Shown here piece after piece: positions 8,027-17,076 of a DNA stretch of 34,863 nt. The stretch is from the NCBI GenBank assembly GCA_017465225.1, contig JAFTWQ010000018.1, positions 1 to 34,863 of the forward strand, given 5' to 3'. The position numbers and the translations under genes were made by a program. Source of the stretch: Bacteroidales bacterium. GTDB lineage: Bacteria; Bacteroidota; Bacteroidia; Bacteroidales; UBA932. Under the pieces are notes generated by a model. The model made no database searches, was not told where the DNA came from, and saw only the letters and a list, made by a program, of their open reading frames with translations. Positions within the stretch are counted from its first letter, which is position 1, and each line of letters starts with the position of its first letter.

Positions 8027-8059
8027 CCAGCGATTTCCGTAATGTTAAAAGCAGCAACC

Positions 8060-8821
8060 CTAAGTCCCTCCCACAAACCCCAGAGTCGCGACGCTGATTC
8101 TGACATGAGGGGGAAAGACCTCGCGCAGGGCCCTGAAGCATGACCCGAGAGTAGAGCCGGTAGTGAATACGTCATCCAGAAGGACGATATGCCTGACGGA
8201 ACCTCCGTCTTTGAATATGATAGCAGCGTCTTGCCGGACCGTGAATGCACCGGATACATTGCGGGCCTTTCCTTCTATGTCGAGCTTGATCTGGGTCCTT
8301 GTGCGTCGCTTTCGCATAAGAATATCGGTACGAACGGGCACTCCGAGGGCTTCGGCTGCCGCCCTTGCGATGACCTCGGCCTGATTGTAGCCTCGTTTCC
8401 ATTGCCTTGCCCAGTGCAGGGGGACGGGGATGATCATGTCTACGTCGCCCCAGAGCCCGCCGGAGGCCATCTTCTTCCCGAGAAGCATTCCGAAATACTC
8501 ACCGGCTTCAAGGTTCCCATGATACTTGATCTGATAAGGTATGTGCCTGTATCCGGCCTCGCTGTGGTAGAAGAACAGTGCGCATGCATATGCATAACGC
8601 TCATGCCCGAGGGCCGGGTCAAGGCCTTTCTGCACGACCTCGTTGAACCGGTCGGCCATGGGATTGTGCGACCTTTCCCAATACCGCGTCAGCGGCATGT
8701 CCATCATGCACCCGAGGCAAAGATGCCTTTCATTCATCAGCAGCCTTTCCCCACATGCGATGCATACCCTCGGCAGGAAGAGGTCCATCACCCCTTCCGC
8801 CCCTTTCTTCAATATTCCCAT
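8060..8821 (-). CDS. comF: ComF family protein (phosphoribosyltransferase fold)
   Basis: 253 residues from ATG 8821, or 256 from ATG 8830; the promoter-like box at 8842-8835 would place the transcription start near 8830, favouring 8821. An N-terminal zinc finger has paired cysteines (CIAC, CLGC, residues ~20-38). The type I phosphoribosyltransferase PRPP-binding motif HIVLLDDVFTTGSTL lies near residues 212-226, and IIPVPLHWARQWKRGYNQ is the classic ComF stretch. ComFC helps import DNA during natural transformation in competent bacteria; in Bacteroidota the role is unproven. Its upstream region is a diverged copy of the three-copy element. Confidence 0.9.
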   Translation of the reverse strand: MGILKKGAEGVMDLFLPRVCIACGERLLMNERHLCLGCMMDMPLTRYWERSHNPMADRFNEVVQKGLDPALGHERYAYACALFFYHSEAGYRHIPYQIKYHGNLEAGEYFGMLLGKKMASGGLWGDVDMIIPVPLHWARQWKRGYNQAEVIARAAAEALGVPVRTDILMRKRRTRTQIKLDIEGKARNVSGAFTVRQDAAIIFKDGGSVRHIVLLDDVFTTGSTLGSCFRALREVFPPHVRISVATLGFVGGT

Positions 8822-8831
8822 AATGCTCATG

Positions 8832-8953
8832 GGACAAATGTCCGGACATTTATCCGTTGAATGAAATTGTCAACGGATAAATAGGAAAATCGCCGTTGCA
8901 GCGGCCTGTAAACCCATATCCGACCAGAAAATTTATCTGATTTTTGATAAAAA
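8832..8953 (-). repeat. Diverged copy of the three-copy promoter/hairpin/palindrome element
   Basis: Read on the minus strand it holds, in order: TTTTTATCAAAAATCAGATAA plus ATTTTC, a hairpin GCCG-CTGCAA-CGGC followed by GATTTT, a 31-base palindrome (11-base arms TTATCCGTTGA and TCAACGGATAA, centre CAATTTCAT; 8880-8850), then TGTCCGGACATTTG with the box GACATTTG at 8842-8835. The palindrome is identical to those at 25298-25328 and 25825-25855; the rest is similar but diverged. It fills the space between the fabG terminator and comF. Confidence 0.75.
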
Positions 8954-8989
8954 TAATGTGTCCCGGACGGTTCGCACCGGCCGGGACAC
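8944..8989 (-). terminator. Rho-independent terminator of fabG
   Basis: On the minus strand GTGTCCCGGCCGG pairs with CCGTCCGGGACAC (8989-8958, one bulge) around a short loop, followed by ATTATTTTTATC. It begins 54 bases after the fabG stop. Confidence 0.8.
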
Positions 8990-9042
8990 GTTGGTTTAGG
9001 TTTTTGCAAATACGATGTGTGTTGTGTGTTAAGAATCTTTGT

Positions 9043-9789
9043 CTAGCAGTTCATTCCGCCACAGCAGTTTATCACCTGACCGGTGACATATCCTGCGAGG
9101 TCGCTTGCGAGGAAGAGGGCTACATTCGCCACATCTTCCGGCGTTCCTCCTCGGCGCATAGGGATCTGCTTCTCCCATTCCTGGCGCACGTTTTCAGGCA
9201 GCGCGCCTGTCATATCTGTCGCGATGAAGCCCGGTGCTATGCAGTTTGCACGGATGCCGCGAGGGCCCATCTCCTTGGCGATTGATTTGGTGAGGCCGAT
9301 AAGGCCGGCCTTCGATGCAGAATAGTTGCACTGTCCTGCATTTCCTGATACTCCCACTACAGACGACATGCTTATGATGCTTCCGCCTCTCTGTCTTGCC
9401 ATGATCGGGGTGCATGCATGGATGAAGTTGAATGCCGACTTGAGGTTTGTGTCGATCACAGCGTCCCACTGCGCCTCGTCCATCCTCATCATGAGTCCGT
9501 CCTTTGTGATGCCGGCATTGTTTACCAGCACATCTATCTTCCCGAACTCGGCCTTTACATCCTCTACAACCTTATGCGCGTCTTCGAAGGATGCGGCATC
9601 CGATGTATATGCCTTCGCACGTACGCCCATGGCCTCGATCTCCGCAACAAGCGACTGTGCCGCCTCATGCTGTGACCTGTATGTGAAGGCTACATCCGCG
9701 CCTTCCGAAGCATATTTCAAAGCTATTGCCCTTCCGATGCCTCGTGTGGCACCTGTGACGAGGGCTGTTTTGCCTGTAAGAAGTCCCAT
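9043..9789 (-). CDS. fabG: 3-oxoacyl-[acyl-carrier-protein] reductase FabG
   Basis: 248 residues. Short-chain dehydrogenase: NAD(P)-binding TGATRGIG at 12-19, NNAG at 90-93, catalytic Asn115, Ser142, Tyr156 and Lys160 (YSASK). The protein ends GGMNC, with the C-terminal sequence VTGQVINCCGGMN typical of FabG. It reduces 3-oxoacyl-ACP in each cycle of fatty acid elongation in the cytoplasm. Start ATG 9789 is preferred over an in-frame codon at 9822, because the promoter (9840-9810) overlaps that codon. Transcribed alone: own promoter and own terminator. Divergent from ahcY. Other SDR functions cannot be fully excluded. Confidence 0.9.
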   Translation of the reverse strand: MGLLTGKTALVTGATRGIGRAIALKYASEGADVAFTYRSQHEAAQSLVAEIEAMGVRAKAYTSDAASFEDAHKVVEDVKAEFGKIDVLVNNAGITKDGLMMRMDEAQWDAVIDTNLKSAFNFIHACTPIMARQRGGSIISMSSVVGVSGNAGQCNYSASKAGLIGLTKSIAKEMGPRGIRANCIAPGFIATDMTGALPENVRQEWEKQIPMRRGGTPEDVANVALFLASDLAGYVTGQVINCCGGMNC

Positions 9790-9809
9790 GTCCGTTCTGT
9801 TTGACTCTG

Positions 9810-9840
9810 CAAAAGTATCCAACTCTTTTCAATTGCCAAA
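9810..9840 (-). promoter_or_regulatory. Promoter of fabG
   Basis: TTTG (9840-9837), a 19-base spacer, then TACTTTTG (9817-9810): a full match to the Bacteroides promoter pattern. Transcription would start near 9805, about 15 bases before the ATG at 9789. Confidence 0.7.
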
Positions 9841-9950
9841 AAATATTCAGTCACAATTGGCTAAAAGGGGTTGATTGTGGTCAAATGTCGTCTTTTGTGG
9901 CTAAAAATCCCTATCTTTGCGGCCGATTCAATAGAAAAACAACAGAAAAC

Positions 9951-11204
9951 ATGGCAAGCGAAATCAGAAATCCACAGCTTTGGCAGGACGGCAGACTCAA
10001 GATAGAATGGGTAAGACACCATATGCCTCTCCTTAACGGACTCGAGGAAGAGTTCCGTCAGACCCTCCCTTTCAAGGGAAAGAAAGTCGCTCTTTCGGTT
10101 CATCTCGAAGCAAAGACCGCATATCTCTGTGAGGTGCTCGCGGCTGGCGGCGCCGAGATGTATGTGACCGGAAGCAACCCGCTTTCTACGCAGGATGATG
10201 TGGCTGCGGCTCTCGTCGAGGCTGGATTGAATGTGTTCGCTTGGTATGATGCTACTCCAGAGGAATATGAGGCCCATATCAGAAGAGTCCTCGAGGTGGG
10301 ACCGAACATCATCATCGATGACGGCGGCGACCTCGTGAATCTCATGCATACCGAATACACAGACCTCATCCCAGGTGTGATCGGAGGCTGCGAGGAGACC
10401 ACAACAGGCATCCTCAGGCTCATCCAGCTCAATAATGCAAGGGCTCTCAAGTTCCCGATGATGCTTGTGAACAATGCTGACTGCAAGCATCTCTTCGACA
10501 ATCGCTACGGCACAGGCCAGTCGGTATGGGACGGAATCAACCGCACTACCAACCTCATCGTTGCAGGCAAGAATGTCGTTGTAGCCGGTTACGGATGGTG
10601 CGGAAAGGGCGTTGCGATGCGTGCAAAGGGTCTTGGTGCGGAGGTCATCGTGACCGAAGTGGATCCGATCAAGGCCATGGAGGCTGTGATGGACGGATTC
10701 AAGGTGATGAAGATGGAGCAGGCTGCGGAGCTTGGTGACATCTTCGTGACCGTTACAGGTTGCGACGGAGTCATCGTGAAGGAGCATTTCCTGAAGATGA
10801 AGGACGGTGCTATCTGCTGCAATGCGGGCCATTTCGACTGCGAAGTGGATGTTGCTGGTCTTCGTGAGATTGCTGTAGATGTAAAGCCGGCAAGAAAGAA
10901 CATCACAGGCTATAAGCTTGCAAATGGCAATAAGGTATACATCATCGCGGAAGGCCGTCTTGTGAATCTTGCAGCCGGTGACGGACACCCTGCCGAGATC
11001 ATGGACATGTCATTCGCTATCCAGGCACTCAGCGCCAAGTATCTTGCCGAGAATGCAGAGACCATCTGCCGTGAACCTGGTCATATGGTTAACGATGTTC
11101 CGCTCGAAATCGATCAGGAAGTCGCTCGCCGCAAACTCTCATACTGGGGCTGCGAGATCGACACCCTCACCCCAGAACAGCATAGATACCTGTTCGGAGA
11201 ATAA
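9951..11204 (+). CDS. ahcY: Adenosylhomocysteinase (S-adenosylhomocysteine hydrolase)
   Basis: 417 residues. Hydrolyses S-adenosylhomocysteine to adenosine and homocysteine with tightly bound NAD, closing the methyl cycle. Visible signatures: VHLEAKTAYL near 50-59 (substrate site), GGCEETTTG near 149, KHLFDNRYGTGQS, and the NAD-binding VVVAGYGWCGKG. The C-terminal region has GDGHPAEIMDMSF and ends in the usual short tail YLFGE. It is the short form, lacking the ~40-residue insertion of many bacterial enzymes. ATG 9951 is 31 bases after a TATCTTTG -7 box (9912-9919); no TTTG at the right distance is seen. Its stop abuts the rodA stop with no space. Confidence 0.95.
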   Translation: MASEIRNPQLWQDGRLKIEWVRHHMPLLNGLEEEFRQTLPFKGKKVALSVHLEAKTAYLCEVLAAGGAEMYVTGSNPLSTQDDVAAALVEAGLNVFAWYDATPEEYEAHIRRVLEVGPNIIIDDGGDLVNLMHTEYTDLIPGVIGGCEETTTGILRLIQLNNARALKFPMMLVNNADCKHLFDNRYGTGQSVWDGINRTTNLIVAGKNVVVAGYGWCGKGVAMRAKGLGAEVIVTEVDPIKAMEAVMDGFKVMKMEQAAELGDIFVTVTGCDGVIVKEHFLKMKDGAICCNAGHFDCEVDVAGLREIAVDVKPARKNITGYKLANGNKVYIIAEGRLVNLAAGDGHPAEIMDMSFAIQALSAKYLAENAETICREPGHMVNDVPLEIDQEVARRKLSYWGCEIDTLTPEQHRYLFGE

Positions 11205-12731
11205 TTAGAAATACTTCTTCTCGTTGCGGTCCAATGCAATGAAGATGAACAGCAGGGCGGTGAAGCCCCAGAGGGACGAACCTCCGTAGCTGACGAACGG
11301 AAGCGGGATACCGATCACCGGCATCAGGCCGATGGTCATTCCTATATTGATGAAGAGGTGCATGAATATACAGCATGCCACGCAATAGCCGTATATTCGT
11401 GTGAATGCCTCTCGGCTTCGTTCGGCATTCCTGATGATCCTCCATATCAGGAAGACATAAAGCATGATCACGAAAGCCGATCCCATGAAGCCCCATTCCT
11501 CTCCGACTGTACAGAAAATGAAGTCGGTACTCTGCTCTGGAACGAAGCCGTATGTGGTCTGGGTGCCGTTGAGATAGCCTTTTCCGAAGAGTCCGCCCGA
11601 ACCGATCGCAATCATGGACTGATTCACGTTGTAACCGACTCCGGTCGGGTCTTCTTTCATACCCAGAAGCACTTCGATACGCTTTCTCTGATGGTCCTGA
11701 AGCACTTCGTTGAAGATGAAGTCGGCCGAGAACACCAGAACGATGCCTGCTATCATCGACAGCAGCGACAGGTGTGTGAAGATGCTTCTTTCACGATATC
11801 CCAGATAAGCTACAAACGGTGTCGTCAGTCCCAGTACGCCCAGCAGGATGTAGAGAGGCTTGACCTTCATTGTCCATGGCTCCGCTATTCCTGCGGCTGC
11901 GAAATCACCTTCCGCTGCGGCGAGGGCTTCAAGGCCTTCAGGGCCGATGATGCTGTTGGTCCATGCATTCATGATGGCCGGCACGCATGCCATCAATATT
12001 ATGAGAGGCACACATGCGATAAGCCAGAATCTGAATCTTCCCGAATAAAGGCAGATGCACAATGAAGCTACTGCTGCTATGACGAGGATCGCCGTGAAAG
12101 GGGATGCCGTCAGGGTCAGGATGAACGAAAGTATGGCCATTCCGACAAGGAATATGAGCCATCCGGATAGTCCTTCCCTGTAGAGCATGAATATGAATCC
12201 TACATACACGAGGGCCGAGCCGGTCTCGCTCTGGAGGACTATGATCAGCATCGGGAGAAGGATAATCAATGCGGTGATTATGAAGTCTTTAGCCCTGCCG
12301 ATCCTGTATCCTTGCTGGCTCATGAACGTAGCCAGCAGCAGGGACGTGGATATCTTTGATATCTCGGCCGGCTGGAACCGGACAGGTCCGAATGCGAACC
12401 ATGACCTTGAACCCTTTACCTCGATTCCAAGGAATATCACGGCTATCAGGAGGGCGACTACGAAAATGTATATCGGCACAGACAGACCTTCGTAGATACG
12501 GGGACTGAGCGCGAACAGAATGATCGCGGCTATGCAGAGGGCCGTCACTATCCATACAAACTGCTTACCGCTGCGGCTGTCGAAATCGAATATCGATGCC
12601 GGCTCGGAAGAGTGTATGGATGCATAGATGTTCGCCCATCCGATAAGCACCAGAAGCAGGTAACATATCACCAGCTTCCAGTCTATGCTCTTGGCGAGTC
12701 CTCTTCCTCTATGTCCTCCTGTATCTCTCAT
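11205..12731 (-). CDS. rodA: Rod shape-determining protein RodA (SEDS glycosyltransferase)
   Basis: 508 residues, with about ten hydrophobic segments typical of SEDS proteins. RodA polymerises lipid II into glycan strands during elongation, working with PBP2 in the inner membrane. Signatures: GSRSWFAFGPVRFQPAE near residues 110-127, QSETGSALVYVG, VGYNVNQSMIAIGSGGLFGKG, QSTDFIFCTVGEEWGF, and near the C-terminus GIPLPFVSYGGSS. A soluble insert near 255-275 (EGLEALAAAEGDFAAAGIAE) looks lineage-specific. Last gene of the mre operon; its ATG is six bases after the mrdA stop. It converges on ahcY without a gap or visible terminator. Confidence 0.95.
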   Translation of the reverse strand: MRDTGGHRGRGLAKSIDWKLVICYLLLVLIGWANIYASIHSSEPASIFDFDSRSGKQFVWIVTALCIAAIILFALSPRIYEGLSVPIYIFVVALLIAVIFLGIEVKGSRSWFAFGPVRFQPAEISKISTSLLLATFMSQQGYRIGRAKDFIITALIILLPMLIIVLQSETGSALVYVGFIFMLYREGLSGWLIFLVGMAILSFILTLTASPFTAILVIAAVASLCICLYSGRFRFWLIACVPLIILMACVPAIMNAWTNSIIGPEGLEALAAAEGDFAAAGIAEPWTMKVKPLYILLGVLGLTTPFVAYLGYRERSIFTHLSLLSMIAGIVLVFSADFIFNEVLQDHQRKRIEVLLGMKEDPTGVGYNVNQSMIAIGSGGLFGKGYLNGTQTTYGFVPEQSTDFIFCTVGEEWGFMGSAFVIMLYVFLIWRIIRNAERSREAFTRIYGYCVACCIFMHLFINIGMTIGLMPVIGIPLPFVSYGGSSLWGFTALLFIFIALDRNEKKYF

Positions 12732-12737
12732 TTCTGA

Positions 12738-14582
12738 TCATTTCTTTACTCTTACCCTGTCCATCAGGTCGCCCTGAAGGATTCTTGCTTCAAGATTCTT
12801 CCTGTCCTTGCTGATCTCTCCTGTAAGGTACATCTCTGTCAGGAGGGATGCGATAGGAGCCGCCCATGTGGCTCCGAATCCGCCGTTCTCGACATATGCG
12901 GCTACTGCGATCTTCGGGTTGTCCCTCGGAGCGAAGCAGATGAACACCGAATGGTCCGATCCATGCGGGTTCTGCGCCGTTCCTGTCTTTCCGCAGATGT
13001 CAAGTCCTTCCACGGCTGCAACGCTGGCCGTACCTCCCGAGCCGTATCCGCTGTTCACGGCCCTGTACATTCCTCCCACGACCTTCGGGAAATGAGTGGT
13101 GTCGACCATCGTGTAGTGCTTCTCCTTGTATTTAGGATCGATCGTCACATGCTCTGAGTCCTTGATGATATGAGGCGTGTAGTAGAAGCCTCGGTTGGCT
13201 ATCGTTGCGCAGAGGTTTGCAAGGTGGAGAGGCGTACAGCCGATCTCTCCCTGTCCGATGGAGAGTGAGATTACTGTCGTAGCCTTCCATCCGCCCTTGC
13301 GGTAATATCTGTTGTAGTATTTCGAGTCCGGAATGAAGCCTCCGAGCTCAGAAGGGAAGTCGCTGCCCAGCTTCTGTCCGAAGCCGAAGCTCATCACATA
13401 TTCCCTCCATTTGTCCAAAGCCTCGTCAATCTCCTTGTATTTCGGATTTTCGAGGAGGTCGCGCAGGATGTAGCAGTAATATGCGTTGCACGACATCATT
13501 ATCGACTCTTCAAAATTGATAGGAGATTTATGTGCATGGCATCCGAGCTTGCTCTTTCCGAAATGGTATCCCATGCTGCACGGGTACATCGTGTTCGGCG
13601 TGAGGACGCCTTCCTCGAGTCCGATGAGGCCGTTCACAAGCTTGAATACTGATCCCGGAGGATATGATGCCTGCACAGCTCTGTTGAACATAGGCTTGTA
13701 CGGATTGGTAGATATCTCCTTGTAATGCTGTCCGATGTCGGCGAGCATGTCCACATCGATTCCGGGGCTCGATACCATTGTCAGGATCTCTCCTGTGGAC
13801 GGTTCTATTGCCACGAGACTGCCGACCTTGTTCGCCATGAGCATCTGTCCGTAGTGCTGGAGCTCGGCGTCGATGGTCGTGGTGATGTCATTGCCAGGTA
13901 CGGCCTCCTTGTCGAATTCTCCGTCCCTGTATCTCGACTCTATCTTGTTGCGTGAGTTCCTTAGCCAGATGTTGTAGCCCTTCTCTCCGCGGAGCTCTTC
14001 CTCTCTAGCCGCCTCGATTCCGGTCTTGCCGGCGTAGTCTCCTGACTTGTATTCGTCAGGATGCTTCGCCAGAAAGGCTGCGTCCACTTCCGAAACATAG
14101 CCGAGGAGGTTTCCTCCGGCATTGAACGGATATTCGCGGATGCTTCGGGCCTGCCCTCTGAATCCCGGGAACTTGTATGCCACTTCGGCGAATTTCATGT
14201 ATGTCTCCGGAGGCAGCTGCTTGATCATGATTACGGACTGGTATCCGATGCGTCTGCGGTTCCTGTAGAATTCCTGCATCTTCTCACGGACGAACTCCGG
14301 CGTCACATCCAACACTTCGCAGAAGGCCAGTGTGTCGAAGTCCTCTACTTCCTTCGGCGTAACGAGCAGGTCATATGCGACCTTGTTTCCTACAAGGATG
14401 TTTCCGTTCCTGTCGTGGATGATGCCTCGGGTAGGGTAGATGGTAGAGTATACCATGGAGTTGTTTTCAGCGTCCATCTTGTACTTGTCGTCAAGAATCT
14501 GGATGCTGAAAAGTTTAGCAATCAGTATGGCTGCAGCCGTACAGAGGCCTATTATGAGCTTGTTCTCCCTGTTCAGTTTCAT
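12738..14582 (-). CDS. mrdA: Penicillin-binding protein 2 (transpeptidase of the elongasome)
   Basis: 614 residues. One N-terminal membrane anchor (about residues 8-28), a dimerisation/pedestal domain with RGIIHDRNGNILV (52-64), and a transpeptidase domain with all active-site motifs: SVFK at 311-314, SCN at 364-366 and KTG at 532-534. It cross-links new peptidoglycan in the periplasm as partner of RodA. The gene begins 9 bases after the mreD stop and ends 6 bases before the rodA ATG, so mreD-mrdA-rodA are translated from one message. Length is normal for the family. Confidence 0.95.
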   Translation of the reverse strand: MKLNRENKLIIGLCTAAAILIAKLFSIQILDDKYKMDAENNSMVYSTIYPTRGIIHDRNGNILVGNKVAYDLLVTPKEVEDFDTLAFCEVLDVTPEFVREKMQEFYRNRRRIGYQSVIMIKQLPPETYMKFAEVAYKFPGFRGQARSIREYPFNAGGNLLGYVSEVDAAFLAKHPDEYKSGDYAGKTGIEAAREEELRGEKGYNIWLRNSRNKIESRYRDGEFDKEAVPGNDITTTIDAELQHYGQMLMANKVGSLVAIEPSTGEILTMVSSPGIDVDMLADIGQHYKEISTNPYKPMFNRAVQASYPPGSVFKLVNGLIGLEEGVLTPNTMYPCSMGYHFGKSKLGCHAHKSPINFEESIMMSCNAYYCYILRDLLENPKYKEIDEALDKWREYVMSFGFGQKLGSDFPSELGGFIPDSKYYNRYYRKGGWKATTVISLSIGQGEIGCTPLHLANLCATIANRGFYYTPHIIKDSEHVTIDPKYKEKHYTMVDTTHFPKVVGGMYRAVNSGYGSGGTASVAAVEGLDICGKTGTAQNPHGSDHSVFICFAPRDNPKIAVAAYVENGGFGATWAAPIASLLTEMYLTGEISKDRKNLEARILQGDLMDRVRVKK

Positions 14583-14591
14583 CGTGGCCTC

Positions 14592-15107
14592 CTATTTTCT
14601 GTCATCAGGTGTGAGGAGATGGGTCACGAGAAGCGCCAGAATCCAGTTGCAGAGCAGAGAAGCTCCGAAATAGGCGAGATTGAACCACATCGGGCGTGTT
14701 CCTGCACCGTCAAGAATGACGTAGAACAGCAGGAATACCGCTATCGAGGACATCAGGGCTGCGGATACCTTTGCGGTTCCGTACTTGTTGACGGAGAAGC
14801 TGTCTCCGCGTGTGATCAGGTCTTCTCCGAAGAATATCCTGACGATCGATTTCCTTGCAAGGGCCACCGGAACGAGCGAAGCCGCATTGATTCCGATGAG
14901 TCCTTCGGAAAGCCAGTCTACTGCAAGTCCGCTTCCGAACGCAATGATCATGCAGGCTGCCGTGCTTACGCTCATAGGAATGCAGAATATCATGGCAGGA
15001 AGCAGCGACAGCGTGATGTACGGGCCGAGAGGCGAGAAATTGCACAGCACTATCTGGCATATAAGCAGAAGGCAGTACAGAAGCTTGAAATTGTTTCCGT
15101 TCTTCAT
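14592..15107 (-). CDS. mreD: Rod shape-determining protein MreD
   Basis: 171 residues, almost entirely hydrophobic with five or six membrane spans. Sequence similarity among MreD proteins is weak, so the call rests on position between mreC and mrdA, topology and length. It is a membrane part of the elongasome that binds MreC. Its ATG overlaps the mreC stop (TAATG at 15105-15109), a sign of translational coupling. Confidence 0.88.
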   Translation of the reverse strand: MKNGNNFKLLYCLLLICQIVLCNFSPLGPYITLSLLPAMIFCIPMSVSTAACMIIAFGSGLAVDWLSEGLIGINAASLVPVALARKSIVRIFFGEDLITRGDSFSVNKYGTAKVSAALMSSIAVFLLFYVILDGAGTRPMWFNLAYFGASLLCNWILALLVTHLLTPDDRK

Positions 15108-15928
15108 TATTCTTCCTCCTCCAATGCTTTAATCTCCTCCTTGCCGAGGTTGTCGACTATTGTCACGTAGCGAAGCGCCCCGTAATCCTCGAAGAGTGTG
15201 ACTTTGATTTCATATGTGGCTCCGTTGACGATCTTGGCTTCACCGACTGTTCCAAGCGGAATGTCAGGAGGGAAGATCGATGAGTATCCGCTGGTATAGA
15301 CGGTGTCGCCAGGCTGGAATTCCACATGATGGGGAATCTCCTTCAGGACAGCTCCGGCGCTGCTGTGTCCGTCCCAGCTCATAGGACCGACCGCGCCTTC
15401 CTTTCCAAGTCTGGCGCTGATGTTCATTTCATGGTTCTTGAATGACCTTGCGTACGAATAGTTGCCGCTGACTGCATCGATGACTCCGATCGCACCCTTT
15501 CCTGTGATGACGCCGGATCCCTTGGTGATGCCGTCCTCGCTTCCCTTGCCGATGATGATGTAGTTGTGCTGGGTGTTGTTGCTGATCTTGACGATTGTGG
15601 CCGGAATATATCTGAATTCACCTGCCACGCCGTCTTCAGGCGTGCCTTTCCCTGCCTTTTCATCTCCGAGTATCGCTTCGAGTTCCGCAAGACGTACCCT
15701 GAGGTCATGATTGTCCTGGGCGAGTGCCTCGTTTCTCTTCTTGAGAGAGAAATACTGCTTCACATTCTGGGATCCGCCCCAGAATGTGCCCATCACCGCA
15801 TGGGCGCCCTTGGAAATCCATACGTTCTGCAATGTTCCGTTGTTCCGGAGCATATTCAACGCAGCTACCTCCAGAATGATGAAGATAGCTGCATTGATCA
15901 GATGATATATGACGTTGCTCTTCTGCAA
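15107..15928 (-). CDS. mreC: Rod shape-determining protein MreC
   Basis: 273 residues: a short cytoplasmic start, one membrane span near residues 10-26, a coiled coil around 62-90 (LKKRNEALAQDNHDLRVRLA), then the two beta domains of MreC. Family features are ATIVKISNNTQHNYIIIGKG, GVITGKGAIGVID and a GDTVYTSGYSSIFPPDIPLG segment. MreC links cytoplasmic MreB to periplasmic PBP2 and activates it. It begins 4 bases after the mreB stop and overlaps mreD. The acidic tail EEIKALEEEE is ordinary for Bacteroidota members. Confidence 0.94.
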   Translation of the reverse strand: MQKSNVIYHLINAAIFIILEVAALNMLRNNGTLQNVWISKGAHAVMGTFWGGSQNVKQYFSLKKRNEALAQDNHDLRVRLAELEAILGDEKAGKGTPEDGVAGEFRYIPATIVKISNNTQHNYIIIGKGSEDGITKGSGVITGKGAIGVIDAVSGNYSYARSFKNHEMNISARLGKEGAVGPMSWDGHSSAGAVLKEIPHHVEFQPGDTVYTSGYSSIFPPDIPLGTVGEAKIVNGATYEIKVTLFEDYGALRYVTIVDNLGKEEIKALEEEE

Positions 15929-15932
15929 GGCC

Positions 15933-16955
15933 TTATCTCATGAGGAATGTATAGTTCTCTGTGTTCTTGAGTGCGAGGCATGTACCGCGCGCAACCGCTC
16001 TAAGAGGGTCTTCTGCCACGTGGAACGGAATGTTGATCTTCTCTGTAAGGCGGTTTGCGAGACCTCTGAGGAGAGATCCGCCGCCTGCGAGATGGATACC
16101 GTTCTCGACGATGTCGGAGTAAAGCTCAGGAGGAGTCTGCTCGAGCACATGGATGATTCCGCTCTCGATTCTTGCCACTGACTTGTCGAGGCAGTGAGCG
16201 ATCTCCTGGTGGGTGATCGTCGCATGCACAGGGTGGGCTGTCATGAGGTTAGGACCGGTGATCTTGTATGGCTCCGGCTCTTCCTCGAGGTTAGGAAGCA
16301 CGGCTCCGATAGCGATCTTGATCTTCTCGGCAGTGATCTGTCCCACCTTGATGTTGTGCTGCTGGCGGAGATACATCTGGATGTCGTTGGTGAACACGTC
16401 ACCGGCAACCTTGATCGAATCCTGCACTACGATACCTCCGAGAGAGATCACGGCGATCTCTGTAGTACCACCTCCTATGTCCACGACCATGTTTCCCTTT
16501 GGCGCCTCCACGTCGAGGCCGATACCGAGGGCTGAAGCCATAGGCTCATAGATCAGATATACGTCACGTCCTCCTGCATGCTCTGTAGAGTCACGCACCG
16601 CACGGATCTCCACTTCGGTACTTCCCGAAGGGATGCCGACCACGATCTTGAGGTTCGGCTGGAAGAGTGACCTGCGCTTGCTGTTCACCTGCTTGATGAA
16701 TCCGCGGATCATCATCTCTGCAGCGTTGAAGTCTGCGATGACACCGTCTTTCAGAGGACGGATTGTCTTGATGCCCGGATTCTCCCTCTCCTGCATGAGC
16801 TTCGCCTTCTGTCCGAGGGCGAGAGCCTTGCCGGTGCTGTTGTCGATAGCTACGATACTTGGCTCGTCAAGCACGATCTGGTCATTCTGGAAGATGACCG
16901 TATTCGCTGTTCCGAGGTCGATCGCAAGCTCCTGTGTTAAAAATGAAAATCCCAT
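15933..16955 (-). CDS. mreB: Rod shape-determining protein MreB (actin homologue)
   Basis: 340 residues, the normal length. Actin-fold ATP-binding motifs are all present: phosphate 1 AIDLGTANT near 11-19, phosphate 2 VVDIGGGTTE near 164, and the adenosine motif GIHLAGGGSLLRGL near 291. KTIRPLKDGVIADF is another MreB signature. The N-terminal amphipathic stretch MGFSFLTQ probably binds the inner membrane. It forms filaments that guide side-wall synthesis. It is the first gene of the operon. The 121-bp space up to ispD holds both divergent promoters; the mreB side has AT-rich runs but no complete consensus. Confidence 0.97.
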   Translation of the reverse strand: MGFSFLTQELAIDLGTANTVIFQNDQIVLDEPSIVAIDNSTGKALALGQKAKLMQERENPGIKTIRPLKDGVIADFNAAEMMIRGFIKQVNSKRRSLFQPNLKIVVGIPSGSTEVEIRAVRDSTEHAGGRDVYLIYEPMASALGIGLDVEAPKGNMVVDIGGGTTEIAVISLGGIVVQDSIKVAGDVFTNDIQMYLRQQHNIKVGQITAEKIKIAIGAVLPNLEEEPEPYKITGPNLMTAHPVHATITHQEIAHCLDKSVARIESGIIHVLEQTPPELYSDIVENGIHLAGGGSLLRGLANRLTEKINIPFHVAEDPLRAVARGTCLALKNTENYTFLMR

Positions 16956-17076
16956 ATCTTTTGTCTTTTATATTCCGGTAAATGAAATTAGCGCGTAAAA
17001 TTACAAAAAAAGTCTCAATTATTGAGGATAAATTTCCGGAAACTCTTATTATTTTTGCCAAATCGAAAATTAGTCT

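Noticed and set aside
9823-9950. SAH riboswitch or other leader in front of ahcY
   Set aside because: No convincing conserved core seen in the short leader downstream of the -7 box (about 30 nt), which is too short.
9861-10988. Minus-strand open frame of 375 codons
   Set aside because: Antisense of ahcY; composition (His, Cys, Leu rich) is that of a shadow frame.
14061-15170. Plus-strand open frame of 369 codons
   Set aside because: Antisense of mrdA, mreD and mreC; all three are unmistakable real genes.
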